The notes under the pieces were generated by a model. That model was not told the origin of the DNA. It was given only the letters and a program-made list of their open reading frames with translations, and did no database searches. This document shows, in pieces, positions 32,168 through 51,500 of a DNA stretch of 64,000 nt; position 1 is the first letter of the stretch; the number at the start of each line of letters is the position of its first letter. The stretch comes from Ilex aquifolium (Eukaryota > Streptophyta > Magnoliopsida > Aquifoliales > Aquifoliaceae): NCBI GenBank assembly GCA_951799425.1, contig OX637395.1:5544951-5608950 (forward strand). Reading direction: 5' to 3'. The position numbers and the translations under genes were made by a program.

Positions 32168-32175
32168 TATATAAG
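32168..32175 (+). promoter_or_regulatory. TATA box of PMEI gene 5
   Basis: TATATAAG in the shared 12-mer CTATATAAGAAG, 104 bp before the ATG at 32272. Confidence 0.75.
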
Positions 32176-32271
32176 AAGATATATTTGTTCAAATCATGTA
32201 CCAACTCATCCTTCCACAGCAATAAGATCTCTATTTCATAGAGCAATAGTAAAACCATACCTGACAAGAAA

Positions 32272-32811
32272 ATGAGGTATTTCTTCTTTTTCTTTCTCAT
32301 CTCTCTCTTCTTGTTTACTTTCCACAGTGCAACTGGTAACATCATCTATGAGACCTGCAGAACAGCATCAAGAGAAAATCAGAATGTGAACTATAATTTT
32401 TGCAAAACATCTCTCTTAGCAATTCCAGCTGCCCAGCGTAGTAATCTCCAGAAGCTCGGGTTGGCTTCGATCAACCTCCTTGAGAAAACCATCGCTAGCA
32501 CTATGACCGACATCAAGAAGGTGTTGAAGAAGAAGACCCTGAATAAAAATGTCAAGAAATACAGCGCTACATGTCTCGACATTTTTACACAAACATTGGA
32601 TGACCTAAAGGATACAGTAGACAATTACAAGTCTAAAAACTTCTACGAGGTTAATCAAGATATTATTGAGATCAGCAGAGCAGCTAAAAGTTGTGACGAT
32701 GGGTTTGCAGATGTTGGTGTGGTTTCTCCGTTGAAGAAAAGCAACGACAATACGAGTCAGTTGGCCACAATAGCACTGAAAATTATCGATTTGTATGCTA
32801 AACCAAACTAA
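32272..32811 (+). CDS. PMEI-domain secreted inhibitor, cluster gene 5
   Basis: Single exon, 179 residues. Signal peptide about 1-22 (MRYFFFFFLISLFLFTFHSATG), then NIIYETCRTASRENQNVNYNFC. The PMEI cysteines are at 29, 44, 101 and 141. It shares PAAQRSNLQKLG, TDIKKVLKKKTLNKNVKKY and NYKSKNFYEVNQDI with genes 2 to 4. The fourth cysteine motif is CDDGF instead of CEDGF, and the C-terminal helix SQLATIALKIIDLYAKPN is intact. It is expected to be secreted to the cell wall to inhibit pectin methylesterase or invertase. It is the last member of the array; no further PMEI remnant is visible to the right. Confidence 0.9.
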   Translation: MRYFFFFFLISLFLFTFHSATGNIIYETCRTASRENQNVNYNFCKTSLLAIPAAQRSNLQKLGLASINLLEKTIASTMTDIKKVLKKKTLNKNVKKYSATCLDIFTQTLDDLKDTVDNYKSKNFYEVNQDIIEISRAAKSCDDGFADVGVVSPLKKSNDNTSQLATIALKIIDLYAKPN

Positions 32812-33794
32812 AATGATATGAGGGATAATAGGAAGTTCACTATATTGAGGCTGTAGAACCAATCGCCTCATAAGAGAGCAGTTCTGATTGGTATGCTATG
32901 CAGAAATTTCGACAGTTAGTGATTACATGTCCTTTGTCCTAGACTAAGATGTTAAAAAAAAAAAATTTCAGCAGTTGGTGATTCCAATTCACATATATAA
33001 TCAACCTGTTACAAGTCAGACAGCTTAGTTTCCTGAGGTTTATGAATTCAAGCACATCTTAAATAATCTTCAAACAGTTTGTTTAAATATCTCAATTTGG
33101 CAGCTCAACTCAACAAAACCTTGTCCCAATATTTTTGGGGTCAATCTACTCTGAAGAAAGACTAGTTGGTCCCTTTCTTCCATTAAATTAAAGATCCGGT
33201 TGAGCAGGAAATAGTCCTTTCTGCAATAGACATAGTGCTTTGATACTAAAAATATATCATAACATTTTAGATGCCTTTACAAAAGAACATCCAATGAACA
33301 TGGATGATTATGCTTAAGCGCGATCCCAATATTACCCTAACCTAGTGGGCACAGCATGTTAGATCCCTTAAACTCCAACAAGTAGCATACGAAAGGTCGC
33401 AGAGTCAAGCAACTAAATATCAGTTTAGGGCTATATGCATCTACCTACACAAGCACTGGAACTGAACTGACATAAACATACCACACACATCAACATAAAC
33501 AGAAGAAATAAAGAGTAAGAATCTCCAAAACAAAGATTGAAGCATCATGGGACCATGACAATCCATTGAAGGAGAATCTTAGATGCCTGAAGTAGAGGAA
33601 ACAAAGACATGAGTGAAAATTCTACAAGCTTCTCTTAGTTAAACAAACTCCATTTATTTTCCACCCCTTTGTTGGCATCGACTTTCTGCAACCTCCCAAC
33701 CATTTGAACAAAGACAGGCTGAAAAGATTGTTCTCTTAAATGGAAATTCTACGCAGAAACAAAATGAAATTCATATCAAAGAAACTTTTACATA
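32812..33794. other. Intergenic between PMEI gene 5 and mtACP
   Basis: Convergent 3' ends. Nothing beyond probable 3' UTRs was recognised. Confidence 0.5.
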
Positions 33795-34926
<1,132 letters not shown>

Positions 34927-35088
34927 CTCTCTCTCTCTCTCTCGGGGAGTGAAGACGACGCCTTGGGTACTTCACGAAATGATTCTTAGACCGGCCATCC
35001 CGTTGCTCTTCCCCCGGTTTAGAGCTGTCATTCCTTTTATTTTCGTTTACTTTTTCGTTTTATCAATCTTTCTTCAGATATAATAAAA

Positions 35089-35409
35089 TTAGTTGTCCCA
35101 GAAAACACTTTGTAATCTCAAAAATCAAGCATTGTTCATCTAATATTTTTAATTTATTTTTTTCTATTTAATCACATAATTTAAAATTAAATTAACAAAG
35201 ATAAAATAAGAAAGAAGTAGGGGGAGAGAGAAGAGAGAGGCATATGTGTGATGAGATTATCTAAAATTAGGGGTCCTGTAATGAAAAAAATGTTTTTGAG
35301 CCGAGAAAATTTTTTGGTATGAATTGTAGATAAAAATTAGATTAATTTTGACGATTTTTATAGTTTTATAAATTAATAATTTAATTTCTTAATTGTAATA
35401 TTAAATAGA
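35089..35409 (-). mobile_element. Short non-autonomous Helitron, family 2, copy C
   Basis: Minus-strand 5' end A|TCTATTTAATATTAC at 35409. The decayed 3' end (AAAGTGTTTTCTGGGACAA then CTAA) is at 35089. The GAGAGAGAAGAGAG block and the AAGCATTG..AATATT words match copies A and B at 13342-14031. Confidence 0.55.
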
Positions 35410-36345
35410 TTGTAACACGAATCATGGATAAAATTTATCTCAAATCGACTTGAAAGAAAAAAGTGTATCTCATGTGATTCGATCATTGAGAGTTCATACT
35501 CTATGCTGATTTCAATACTCAATGAAGTAACTCTGATATCAAAATAGAATTTGGCCTTAAAACCGACTTATAAAAAAAAGTGCTCAAAAATTCATAAACT
35601 CCGGTTTAAATTAATATTCAATCGATGTAAAATTGTAACATAAAAGAAATAATAATTTTTTTTTGGGTAAGTCATGTGACTCTACATGCCAACATTAAAT
35701 CACTCAATTAACTTTTATTTCTCCTACTTTCTTTTGCATCACTTTTTCTCCACCACAACAGCACATGAGTACAATCTACAATACTTTGAAGACCCATAAT
35801 GGAAATTCTTCATGCTTTACTTTTCGATTTGGTATCAAGAAATCATAATCAAACAAGCCCAATTACAAACTCAACAGAATCATTTCATGTCAAACCCAAA
35901 ACATTAAGACTGATCACAACTTTTTAAGATAGATCCCGACTGAAAAATAATTTTGACATGTTTGTGCCATAACTAGGCCTGATTTCATCATTTTTTATTT
36001 ATTTTTCGATAGATACCAAACTTAGCATTGTATAAGTACCCCTGGGTTCTTCATTCATCTCGAATGGCGTGGCTTTTTTTTTTTTCCTCAGCTATTGCCT
36101 CAAGGTCGTGCTAAATTGATTCTCATGCATGCTTATTGGAAAGCCGCAGATACGGCTATCAAATGAGGCAGTTACAAAACTGAAGGATTTTACACAGAAA
36201 AGTCATGTTATCAATCAACAAACTATATCATCTGCAGCATCAATCAGCTTTTAATTGGTCTTCGAATCTCACTGTCAGATGGTATCTTTACAAGGGAACT
36301 TGTATGCTCTATAATTCTTGCTTCTACTCCACCAAAAGGATATCC
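35410..36345. other. Intergenic between mtACP and GOT1
   Basis: No gene. Likely contains the GOT1 3' UTR (left of 36346) and the distal promoter of mtACP. Confidence 0.5.
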
Positions 36346-39169
36346 TCATACAGGCACTCGTTTGCCTCTGTTCCGTTCAAAAAACTGCAAAATGGAAAAA
36401 AAATGTATCCATAAAAGCGAGTCTAAAATCATTACAAGTGATGCTTAAGCATGCAGAAATATCGCTTCAGAATGCAAATGCAAGTGCTAGAAAATGGATT
36501 GTGATAATCAAATGGTTTCAGAATTTGTCCCTCACATAATACATCTTTCATTCGTGTTCCTGTTGGCGATTTCTGAATATGTGGGTTAACAGGTATAACC
36601 TAATCCATTTTGATCCAATTCTTTATGACCTGTTCACTAAGGGGGTTGAAAATTGGTTGGTATTGGTCTATTCCAGATCAGTTCTTGACCCGCCCACAAC
36701 CTATGCAATCTGCCAGTTTGCCAACAATAGGAAACGCCATACCCAACTAATTTGGTCACAATTTCACATCATTCACATGATATGACCGCGTAGGCATCAA
36801 CATACATAAGGGCCCACGATAAAACACCAAAGACATTCAATTAACACCAACACGACACTCTTTAACTCATTCATGGCTACACCAAATAGTCCATATTGTG
36901 GTTCCGAGCACCTACTGCAAGGAGATAATATTTTATAGAGCATGCTCAGTTCCCAGATATACAAGTAAGAAACATCTTTATAAAATAATCTACTGCAGGA
37001 ATCCTAGGTTTGAAGGCGCAGGAGAATATATCTAACAAGAATTAGACATACCGATGTCACGAACGATTGACGGAAAACCCAACCAACTACAGGTAACTTC
37101 TGCAGGAAAACAGACAGTGTAGGCCAGAAGCCGCTGCACATCATATTATATGGTTTGTTAGAACTTAGAAACCAGTGCAATTTTAGAATGAGAACAATAA
37201 TGGGTGGCAATCAACCAAACCTGAAAAGGACAATGAAACCATATGTCTCCACGATCATGCCAATCACAGGCCATCCAGTAATGACAAAGAAGAAACCAAC
37301 ACCAAATGAAACTGAACCCTGTCCGATCAAAACAGTGCAGCATATAAGAAACAACTGTCAATAATATCAGAGAGAGAGAGAGAACACAAAAAAGGTCAAA
37401 ACCTTGAAATTCTGACGGTTCATGAAGAATTGCAGGGTGGACTTGATTCCTATGGTTAAGGTCACTCCGGATAGGAAGAGGATCTGAGCATCAGGCATAA
37501 GTGAACAATGTTAAACAGATGGCTAAAAGAGTAAAACAAAATGACATCGGGAAAAACACCAGATAGGGTATGAAAGCAAGATGGAGAAATGAATGATTTC
37601 CTTACATTTCCAATTGCAAGAAAACCCTTGTCAAAGAAGAATAATACTCCAATGAAAGTGAATATTACCCCAAACCCAGTCAATCCAAGCCCGATCTCTG
37701 TTTCATAAGTTTAAAAAGTATCAGAACTTGGACAATAAAAGGTACTAGTTACTACTAAAACTTTATAATATTGAGGAATCAAATATTGTCAAAATGAGAT
37801 GGGAAGCAAAAAGGCAATACAATATGACCATACAAATCAGCAACTTTTGCTTCTAGAAGCTTTTATTACTATATGCATGAATTCCAACAACAGTTACTGG
37901 GGAATACTCAAAACAATCCCACCACACCAAGAAACAACAACTCTCAATCTAGCAACTGCTGTAAGAGTAATTAATTGGGAATTAACAAAAAAATCCACAT
38001 TTTCCTTAAAGTATTATGACATAAGGACTTTAAACAGTCCGCGTGATGTTGGGGTATACGAATCTGTGCATAATTTGATAACTACTAAAAGCGCATGAAA
38101 TGACACCTTGAACATTTTGACAAAGCATAGCATATGTCGTTGACTTGTTGTACATGTATCATCTAATATCCATGCAGAAAAATTGACACATAAAAAAGTA
38201 CAAGATGATTATGCCACAACATTATACTTATCTAATAATGGTGGTCGCATCGAAATATAGTATCACTCAACCACCACAATGCATTCTTTTTCGTTTTGAA
38301 ACAATGATAAAGGTCTCTTTAGATAGAACTAACAATTACTTTTCCAGCTTCATATATGATGCAATTGGTTGACCAAATAACTGAGAAAATATCATACAAT
38401 TAAAATTGGAAAATGATGTTCAGTTCTTTGTAGTTGCTACTTGCTAGGACACGTTTATAATGATATCAGGGATTTAATATCCAAAATGTTATGATGTATA
38501 CCATCATGCAAATGCATCTAGAGAAATTAATCATATCAACTATGTTCTACGTGTACAATTGACAATTTTGTAGTTCTATGTTTTTCCTCCAAAACTTCCT
38601 TGTTGATTATTGTGATTTACTCTTTCATAGTTTGTCCTTAATCCTTCCACAAAAACTTCTAGTTGATTTTTCCGACAAGTCCTGAAAGTGTCCCTAACAT
38701 GTCCAACGTGTTCGAAATTCCCATCAAAACTCGGACACCTCATCCCTATCCGATAATGTAAGTGTCACACATATGTCCAACATTGATTTGCAGATCCATA
38801 AGAAGTGTCCATGCTTCCTAGCTCATAAGAAACACATATGCTAGTTGGATAGATTACATCATATCTAGATTAAAAAAAAAATTAATTCTGCAACAGCAAT
38901 GATGAAAGGATATTTCCCATTATAATTATAGGAAATTGTCCAGCATCGAAAGTATATATTTGTTTCTTTGTTGACATAAACAAACAATAACATGAAACAA
39001 AATTTGTAACACCTTCAACAACTTCAATAAGGATAACAAAAGATTTCTTAAATAAACAAATGTAACATAACTCCACCATTTCCTATGTTTTGCACTAAAA
39101 TTTAAATATAAATAGGTAGGAACCTGCATAGCACTCACTTTTAATATCGCTCGTCTCAAACGAAACCAT
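36346..39169 (-). CDS. GOT1: Golgi transport protein GOT1
   Basis: Six exons on the minus strand: 39139-39169, 37606-37697, 37403-37483, 37221-37318, 37052-37133 and 36346-36384. All have GT..AG borders and continuous phase, giving 140 residues, the family's usual size. The protein begins [20 protein letters not shown] and has four hydrophobic segments, about 13-32, 40-58, 69-90 and 92-112. It keeps the family's [31 protein letters not shown] and LPVVGWVF motifs and ends [12 protein letters not shown]. Got1-family proteins are small tetraspan membrane proteins of ER and Golgi vesicles, needed in ER-Golgi and retrograde traffic. The 39-nt last exon was found by its match to the expected basic tail after a TTTGCAG acceptor. 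A GA-rich leader lies near 39827-39857. It is divergent from RABH1b. Confidence 0.9.
36385..37051 (-). other. Intron 5 of GOT1
   Basis: 667 bp between the penultimate exon and the short last exon. No element or gene recognised. Confidence 0.6.
37698..39138 (-). other. Intron 1 of GOT1
   Basis: 1441-bp intron separating the 31-nt first coding exon from the rest. No gene inside. A GTGTCC/GGACAC-rich patch lies near 38670-38830. Confidence 0.6.
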
Positions 39170-40469
39170 TTCTGCCACCACAAATCACCAAATCTTTTCA
39201 GTTTTTGCTGCAATGAAACATAAGAGATTCTGAGAACAGCAAGAGAGGAGTCGAAAGATAAAAAAAATAACATCAATCAGCTAAGTCCACGACCCTGTCT
39301 GTCAGCTAAGAACCTAAGAAAAGAAACAGAAACTAAAAATCTTTATTCTCATTGCTGTCATAGCTTTGGATGCAGAAAACAATGACTTACAATTAAGCTA
39401 CCTTCTTACAAATACAACTTGTCATAATTTAGGTGCTGTGTTCATTCTTCAAGCTACATTGTTTTACATTTCATCATCAAATCTCTTCTCAGCAACCAGA
39501 GAATACAAATCACAGAAATATATAGTACGCACACAGAATGAGCATTCTATCTATCCACCGAAAGACTCAAATTCCAAGAAATTAGGGCTTCAATGTACAT
39601 ATTTACATCAAAACAGGCATATAAATGTCAATTTGCGGAAATCTAAAAACGTTTAGCCTCCAAAAAATCAATGTATCCATAATCTGTATATATAATGTGA
39701 GTACAAATCAGAGAATACAAAGAAACCTAACCGAATTGTAGAAACGCAGGAGAACTGAAACCTAACCGTCCCGAAGAAACAATCAACATAAACTGCAGTG
39801 CGTGTGTGAAATAATACACCTATATGAGAGAGAGAGAGAGAGCGAGAGAGAGAGAGACTTTACATGCTTAAAAATTCGCAGAGGAGAACCGCGTTGATTT
39901 TTCAGATCCTTCTATGCGAAGCGAGATAACGATATATATATGATTGAACCACTTATCTTTCTTATTTCTATTTTTATTTTTATTTTCCAATTAAACACTT
40001 TCTATTAAAGTATCTAAAACCATTTTTTTTTTGGAGAAAATTATACCCATATTTCATGAGGTTTGTCATTTCATCACTTCGATCCCCTAATATTTAAAAT
40101 ATTATACATAAACCCCCTAAAATTTATATGCGCGTAACAGACCCTTGTCGTCAAGTGTTCGTTAGTATTGTTGGACCAAAACAGTTTTTTAAGTGTAAAA
40201 ACTGAGGGGTTGTTTGTTTATTGTCTTTGTCTTGTGTTTTGTGTTTTTGTTTTCAATTTTTGTCAAAAATGAACACAAAAATATGTTTGGGTACTGTTTT
40301 TGTTTTTGTTTTATATTAGTTGTCTAGAAACAAAGACAAAAAAATGGGAACAAAAAAAAGATGTTCCAAGAAATATTGAAAACAGAGACAACACGCGCAA
40401 GAGGGTGGGGGAATTAATAAGATCCGGACTTCGAGTCCTATTAGCAGCAAAACAAAACTTTTTTTTTGG

Positions 40470-41104
40470 TGAAATATAAAAACCTATTTTCATCACATCT
40501 CTCTTCCCCATCGCTTCTCTCTCTCCTCTCTCTGTATCAGACGAGCGCCTCCTTCGGTCTCTCTCTCTCCATCTCTGTCTTTCTCTCATTCGTTGCCTCC
40601 ATCGCTACGTTCCTCTCCATCACTACCTTAATCGCTGCTTCTATGGCTTTTCATCGCTGCTCTCTATCGCCTTGGTCTGTGCAACGAAGAGATCTCAGAT
40701 CTCGAGTGTATGATTTCTACCTCCATCGCTGCTTCTGTGTGTGTCTCATTTTCTGTGTTTGTATGTGTTATGTGATTTCTGGGTCTCTGTGTCTGATGTG
40801 TGGGTGGGTCTCTCTGTGCGTGTGTGATTTATGCACCAAATTTCTGTGTGTGTGTGTCTGATTTTTTTGTGTGTTTGTGTCTGATTTTGTGTGTGTGTGT
40901 GTGTGTATGAGTGAGATCTGATTTCAGTAGCAGTTAGGATTGGAGTTGATTTTTATTACTATCGCTCACCCCCACTATAACCGGTGCTTGAATTCCTTTC
41001 TCTATCCTCTATGTTTGTGATTTGATTTTAGGTGTGAATACAAATATATTTATTGTTAATTATTTTTTTATTACTCAGTGCCTTTAGACACGAACAATAA
41101 CTAA
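40470..41104 (+). mobile_element. Inverted, decayed GGN-core Helitron
   Basis: The right 140 bp (about 40960-41104) is the reverse complement of the conserved 3' end of the copies at 21511-22912, including CTATGTTTGTGATTTGATTTT. It ends in CAATAACTAA, then T, with a decayed hairpin (GTGCCTTTAGACAC). The middle is CATCGCTGC/CTCCATCGC-rich and then (GT)n, so its core differs from the GGT type. The left border is not certain. Confidence 0.6.
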
Positions 41105-41397
41105 TATATGAATATAAAATAAGCTTTTTTTTCTTAGAAACATAGGAAAGATTTATAGTTCTCTAATGATTAATTGCTTCTCAAATGCCAAGGCGTATTC
41201 TTCCATGTGTTTTTAACCCTTTCTTTTTTTGTTGTTGTTGAAACTAATAATAACCCCTCTCACTCTTTCTCTCTCTCACTCAGTTTTTTAAAGTATATTT
41301 GTGTGTTTTTATTATCTATTACAAAATATAATTTATGTACTTAAACAAATACGTGCCATGTCGACTGCGACAACTTGAGAAAATATTAGGCATAACT

Positions 41398-41582
41398 TGT
41401 AACGGTGATATCACGTTACAATTATTACATTGTGTTATCGTCTAATAATAAATTTATAATTAAGTAATGTGAGTTCCACTTGATAATTATTTTCATACAA
41501 AGACAAAGTGGTTATTAAATTAAACAGTATATGTTGATTTATTATTAAACGATAACACCACATAATAATAATGGCACGTTGT
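41398..41582. mobile_element. MITE with long inverted repeats
   Basis: GTGTTATCGTCTAATAATAAAT (in two parts around 41432-41453) is mirrored by ATTTATTATTAAACGATAAC near 41537-41556. Pairing continues outward through ACGTTACAATTATTACA and TAATAATAATGGCACGTT. No target duplication was fixed. Confidence 0.55.
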
Positions 41583-41936
41583 CCCATTTAGGGTTAAGTT
41601 ATGGCTTAAATCGGTTTCTACGATAACGTTCAGACCGAGGTTTCACCCCCGATTACTCATTTGCCCCTTTTTCATTGATAAAAGAAATTGTTTTTTTGGT
41701 AAATTATATATTTTTGTATAAGTAATGCTAATCCTATCAATTAATCATACCAATTCACGCGCAAAAAACACCATTTCTGCTCTCCCCACCTTTCAATACA
41801 AAAAAGAACTGCTCTCTCTCTCTCTCCAACAAATCTTCCTGCCCATTGAAAAGAGGCACGTGGTAGTTTTGAGATCAAAACCTTGCGCATCGATTTCGCC
41901 GGTCACATCTCCGATTACTCTTCGGCGAGATCTTGA

Positions 41937-48160
<6,224 letters not shown>

Positions 48161-49234
48161 TGACTTTGATGGTAAACCTTGTCGTCTGCCTCATTTTTCA
48201 CTCTCAGTGATCCTAAAATGCCTGTAAAATTCTTGTCCTTGATAGCATTAACATTTTTGGTGTGTTCGGTTGTAAAAGTTAAACTGAGATATAGGAGTTC
48301 ATTGTTGTAGTTGACTAGTCCTAGCAATGTCATCCATTATCTCTGTGTGATTCTTGAGGACCGTAGTCTTTCAGGTTCGTTATCTTGGGAAAATTTCTGT
48401 TAAGTACAATTCGGATATAATGTTGTGTTCTTGAAAATTTTGATTTGCAACTTGTCAAATAAAATACCCTTGGTTACTGATGATTGAATATTAAGTAGGG
48501 TTGTGCTTGGCTGAGGCACCTTCATTTGGAAGGGCAACAGAAATAACTTCTTAGAAATGAGATTTTGCAGCCACTAGGACTGAGGATGTGATTCTTTTTT
48601 CCAGGTTATATGAGCCTAACAAGCAGGTTTCATTTTGCAAGTATGCTTGGGATTAAGGCTGGTTATTTTTATATCGACCCGCCTACCTGATGTGAAACTG
48701 CGCCGAAGTGACTTGGTATGTGTCTAATCTTTGGTTTGATCCAGGACCGTGTTGATTTGTTATGCCCGCTTAATAAATTGGATGCACGACACAAATTCGA
48801 TTACACGTGACTTAAGGCAATAAGTTATGGATTCATATCAGAATGTTGCGAATAGTATCAGAAGTTAGGTTTGTATCCGATCTACCTCTCTCATCATCCT
48901 CGCTTGTTGGGATCTATAATTGTCCTTATTTTTGTAATAGATTTACTGTTATACATATGTTGAAGGTAAATTCTGCCACGGGGATGAAATCATCATGCTA
49001 TATTACACTTGAATTGTCATATTGGTTTCTGGAGTTCCTTTTCTTCTATTATAATGAAAGGGAGAAGTTTACGGCACCCAAAAACAAAATTTCGGTACCA
49101 TATCGTCATTATAAATTTTGTTGTTTATTTTTAAAACTGTTGAAGGTCATTTACACCTTTTGTGAACATTTGTAAAATTTGGAGGTATCGGTAATGTACT
49201 CTTCTCATGATAAAAGGGTCAACTCAAATCTTTA
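48161..49234. other. Intergenic after RABH1b
   Basis: 3' UTR of RABH1b, then AT-rich DNA without a gene. Confidence 0.5.
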
Positions 49235-49848
49235 GGGTTCGTTTGTTTAGCGGAAAAATGGTAGAAGATACAAGAAAGAGAAATCTTTTGAAATTTTCAT
49301 GTGTTTGGTTAGCATGAAAAAGAAAATGATAAAAAAAAAAAAAAAAAAATTTCATCTTTGAATTTTTTCAGAAATAATTAATTTTTTTTTCTTGTAAAAA
49401 ACACAAGAAAATGCAAGAAAATTATGATCTATAATTAACTTTTCATTTTATCCTTATGTTTTAAAAATATTTTATTGGTTATTAATTTTAAAAAATTTTG
49501 GTATGAATTTAATTAATCACATAATTTGGCCCAAAGACCTTTGTGTTGGTGATTGTCTTAAAATTAGGTTTCAAGTCACTTTTTTAAAATTTTTTAACTT
49601 TAAATTGTAATTACATATTTTTTTTTCTTTTTTAGACCGATTTAATATAATTAAGGGTAATTTAGACAATTATAAAAAAAATCTTATAACTTTACTTTAT
49701 TTCAAACAATAGAATGAAATTGTTTTAAAATTTTTCCATAAATTTTTCATTCTTACCAAATACATGCATGGAAATATATTTTTTATTATTTTCTTTTTTT
49801 TCACTTCACTTTCTATCATTTTCACTTTCCATTAATCCAGATTCCTCT
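49235..49848 (-). mobile_element. Non-autonomous DNA element, copy 2 of an inverted pair
   Basis: Reverse complement of the element at 3505-4112. Shared blocks include GGGTTCGTTTGTTTAGCGG at the left end, CATGTGTTTGGTTAGCATGA, TTTGGCCCAAAGACCTTTGT and CACTTTCTATCATTTTC at the right. The poly-A run at 49330-49348 is specific to this copy. Confidence 0.6.
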
Positions 49849-50680
49849 CGATATAATCTTTAAATTTTTCACTTGTAAATAATGTTAAAGATAATGTTAG
49901 TTAAACTTTGGAGCAAATTTAGGTAAAGCCCATTGGCCATTGCCTAAAGCTTCCCTACCAAATGTCAAATCTTCTTTATGAACTGGGGATGGCTTCAATC
50001 CAATCCACCTCTTGAGTGCACATTTGTAAAGGATTCGTTTTCAACCATCATGAAGATGGTAGAGTTGGACCATGGTCCTTTTTGGTTATATGAACAATTT
50101 TTTTTCATAAAAAATTTACGATCAAATTGGACTCATTCTTACGATAAAAAATTTACGATCAAATTATGATAGTTAAGAGTATCTTTAAATCTTACTCAAA
50201 TCTTGACTCAAATTTAAATTTGAGTAAAATAGGCGAAAAATAAGTTATAATCTTTAACTAAAACTCATACAAGATGAAACGAGATTCAATTTTTTACTCA
50301 TCTTTAATAGTCAGATTTCACACTTTTTTAGAGATTCAATTGTCATATTTTACCGTTCTTCAAATTTGAGTTCATATCTTTAATGGTAAAATTTCACACT
50401 TCTTTAGAGATCTAATAATTATATTTCACTATTGTTTAAGTTTGAGTTTATTCTCATTTAAATTTGAGTTTATCTATTAATATATTTTGTATTAAATTAA
50501 TTTTTTTACTTAAATATTAACTAAAATTTAAATAAAAACTTAAGTCAAAATTAGAGATATTTTCCCATAAGAAAAGAGGAGGATTATTATAAGTATTTTT
50601 AAAAGAGAATTACAACCAAGAATAAGTAGAGATGCGTATAAATTGATCCGAATATTCTTAATGGCAATACTAAAAATATA
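49849..50680. other. AT-rich intergenic, no gene
   Basis: Contains a duplicated phrase, CATAAAAAATTTACGATCAAATTGGAC / GATAAAAAATTTACGATCAAATTATGA (first half near 50106, second near 50144). Repeated CAAATTTGAGT words follow (50190-50470). No coding signal. Confidence 0.45.
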
Positions 50681-51436
50681 GGGTTAATCACAAATTGCAC
50701 TCTGAAAGATCTCTCAAATCTCAATTTATACCCTCAAATATAAAAAATCTCAATTTGCATACTCAAAGGTATAACTTAAATCAATGGGTACCTGAAAACT
50801 AATAGTCATCATTTTGCCGTCTAAACTAGTTGGGTAAGTTACACCTAGACCCTCTTAAGTTTGTCACTTAATCATTTGGACTCCTTTACAGTTAGAATAT
50901 TACTCTTACACCTCTTGACGTTTGTGCACGTGTAATACATAACTCCTTGTCGTTGATATCTGTTAATATAACGGTTAAAAACATGATTTCATTCTAGTAG
51001 AAAATTATAATTTTCATACTATCTTTTATTTTGTAGGCCTGTTATATTCTAAAATTCAAAATCAAGTCTACTATTTGAATGCCCAATATAATGTATGTGT
51101 TTATATGATGTTCTTTATATCTAATGTAATACATCACTCGAACATAATTATTTAGTAGATGTCCAATTGGGGAAATATTTGTAGTCATATTTGAATTCTC
51201 TGGGGATGTAGGTGTAATATTTTAAATGTGAGGGGACTAGGTAATTAAGTGACAAATATGAAAAGGTCTAGGTATAATTTATTCATTTAGTTTTCGACGT
51301 CAAACTGACGGCTGTTAGTTTCAGGTGTGCATTGATACATATTTATATTTTTTAGGGTATAAATTAAATTTTTTAATCTTTGAGGGTATAAATTAAAATT
51401 CAAACGATCTTTTAAAATATAATTTGCAATTAACCC
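50681..51436. mobile_element. MULE-like element with nested inverted repeats
   Basis: The outer end GGGTTAATCACAAATTGCAC is mirrored by TAATTTGCAATTAACCC. Pairing extends inward through CTCAATTTATACCCTCAAA and GAGGGTATAAATTAAA. A second inverted pair lies inside (GTTACACCTAGACC near 50830, GGTCTAGGTATAATTT near 51266). The whole 756 bp is therefore roughly palindromic. No coding sequence. Confidence 0.55.
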
Positions 51437-51445
51437 ATATATATA

Positions 51446-51500
51446 ATAGTAATAACTCGTATCTAAAGACACTTTGCAACTTAAAAAAACCCTTTAATTT
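51446..51500 (-). mobile_element. Helitron 3'-end fragment, family 2, copy D
   Basis: The minus strand reads AGTGTCTTTAGATACGAG then TTATTACTAT, matching the 3' end of copy B but with CTAG changed to CTAT. The other end is not recognisable. Confidence 0.45.

Noticed and set aside
40466-40861. 131-residue frame upstream of RABH1b
   Set aside because: It is made of CT-, CATCGCTGC- and GT-repeats within a decayed Helitron and resembles no protein family.
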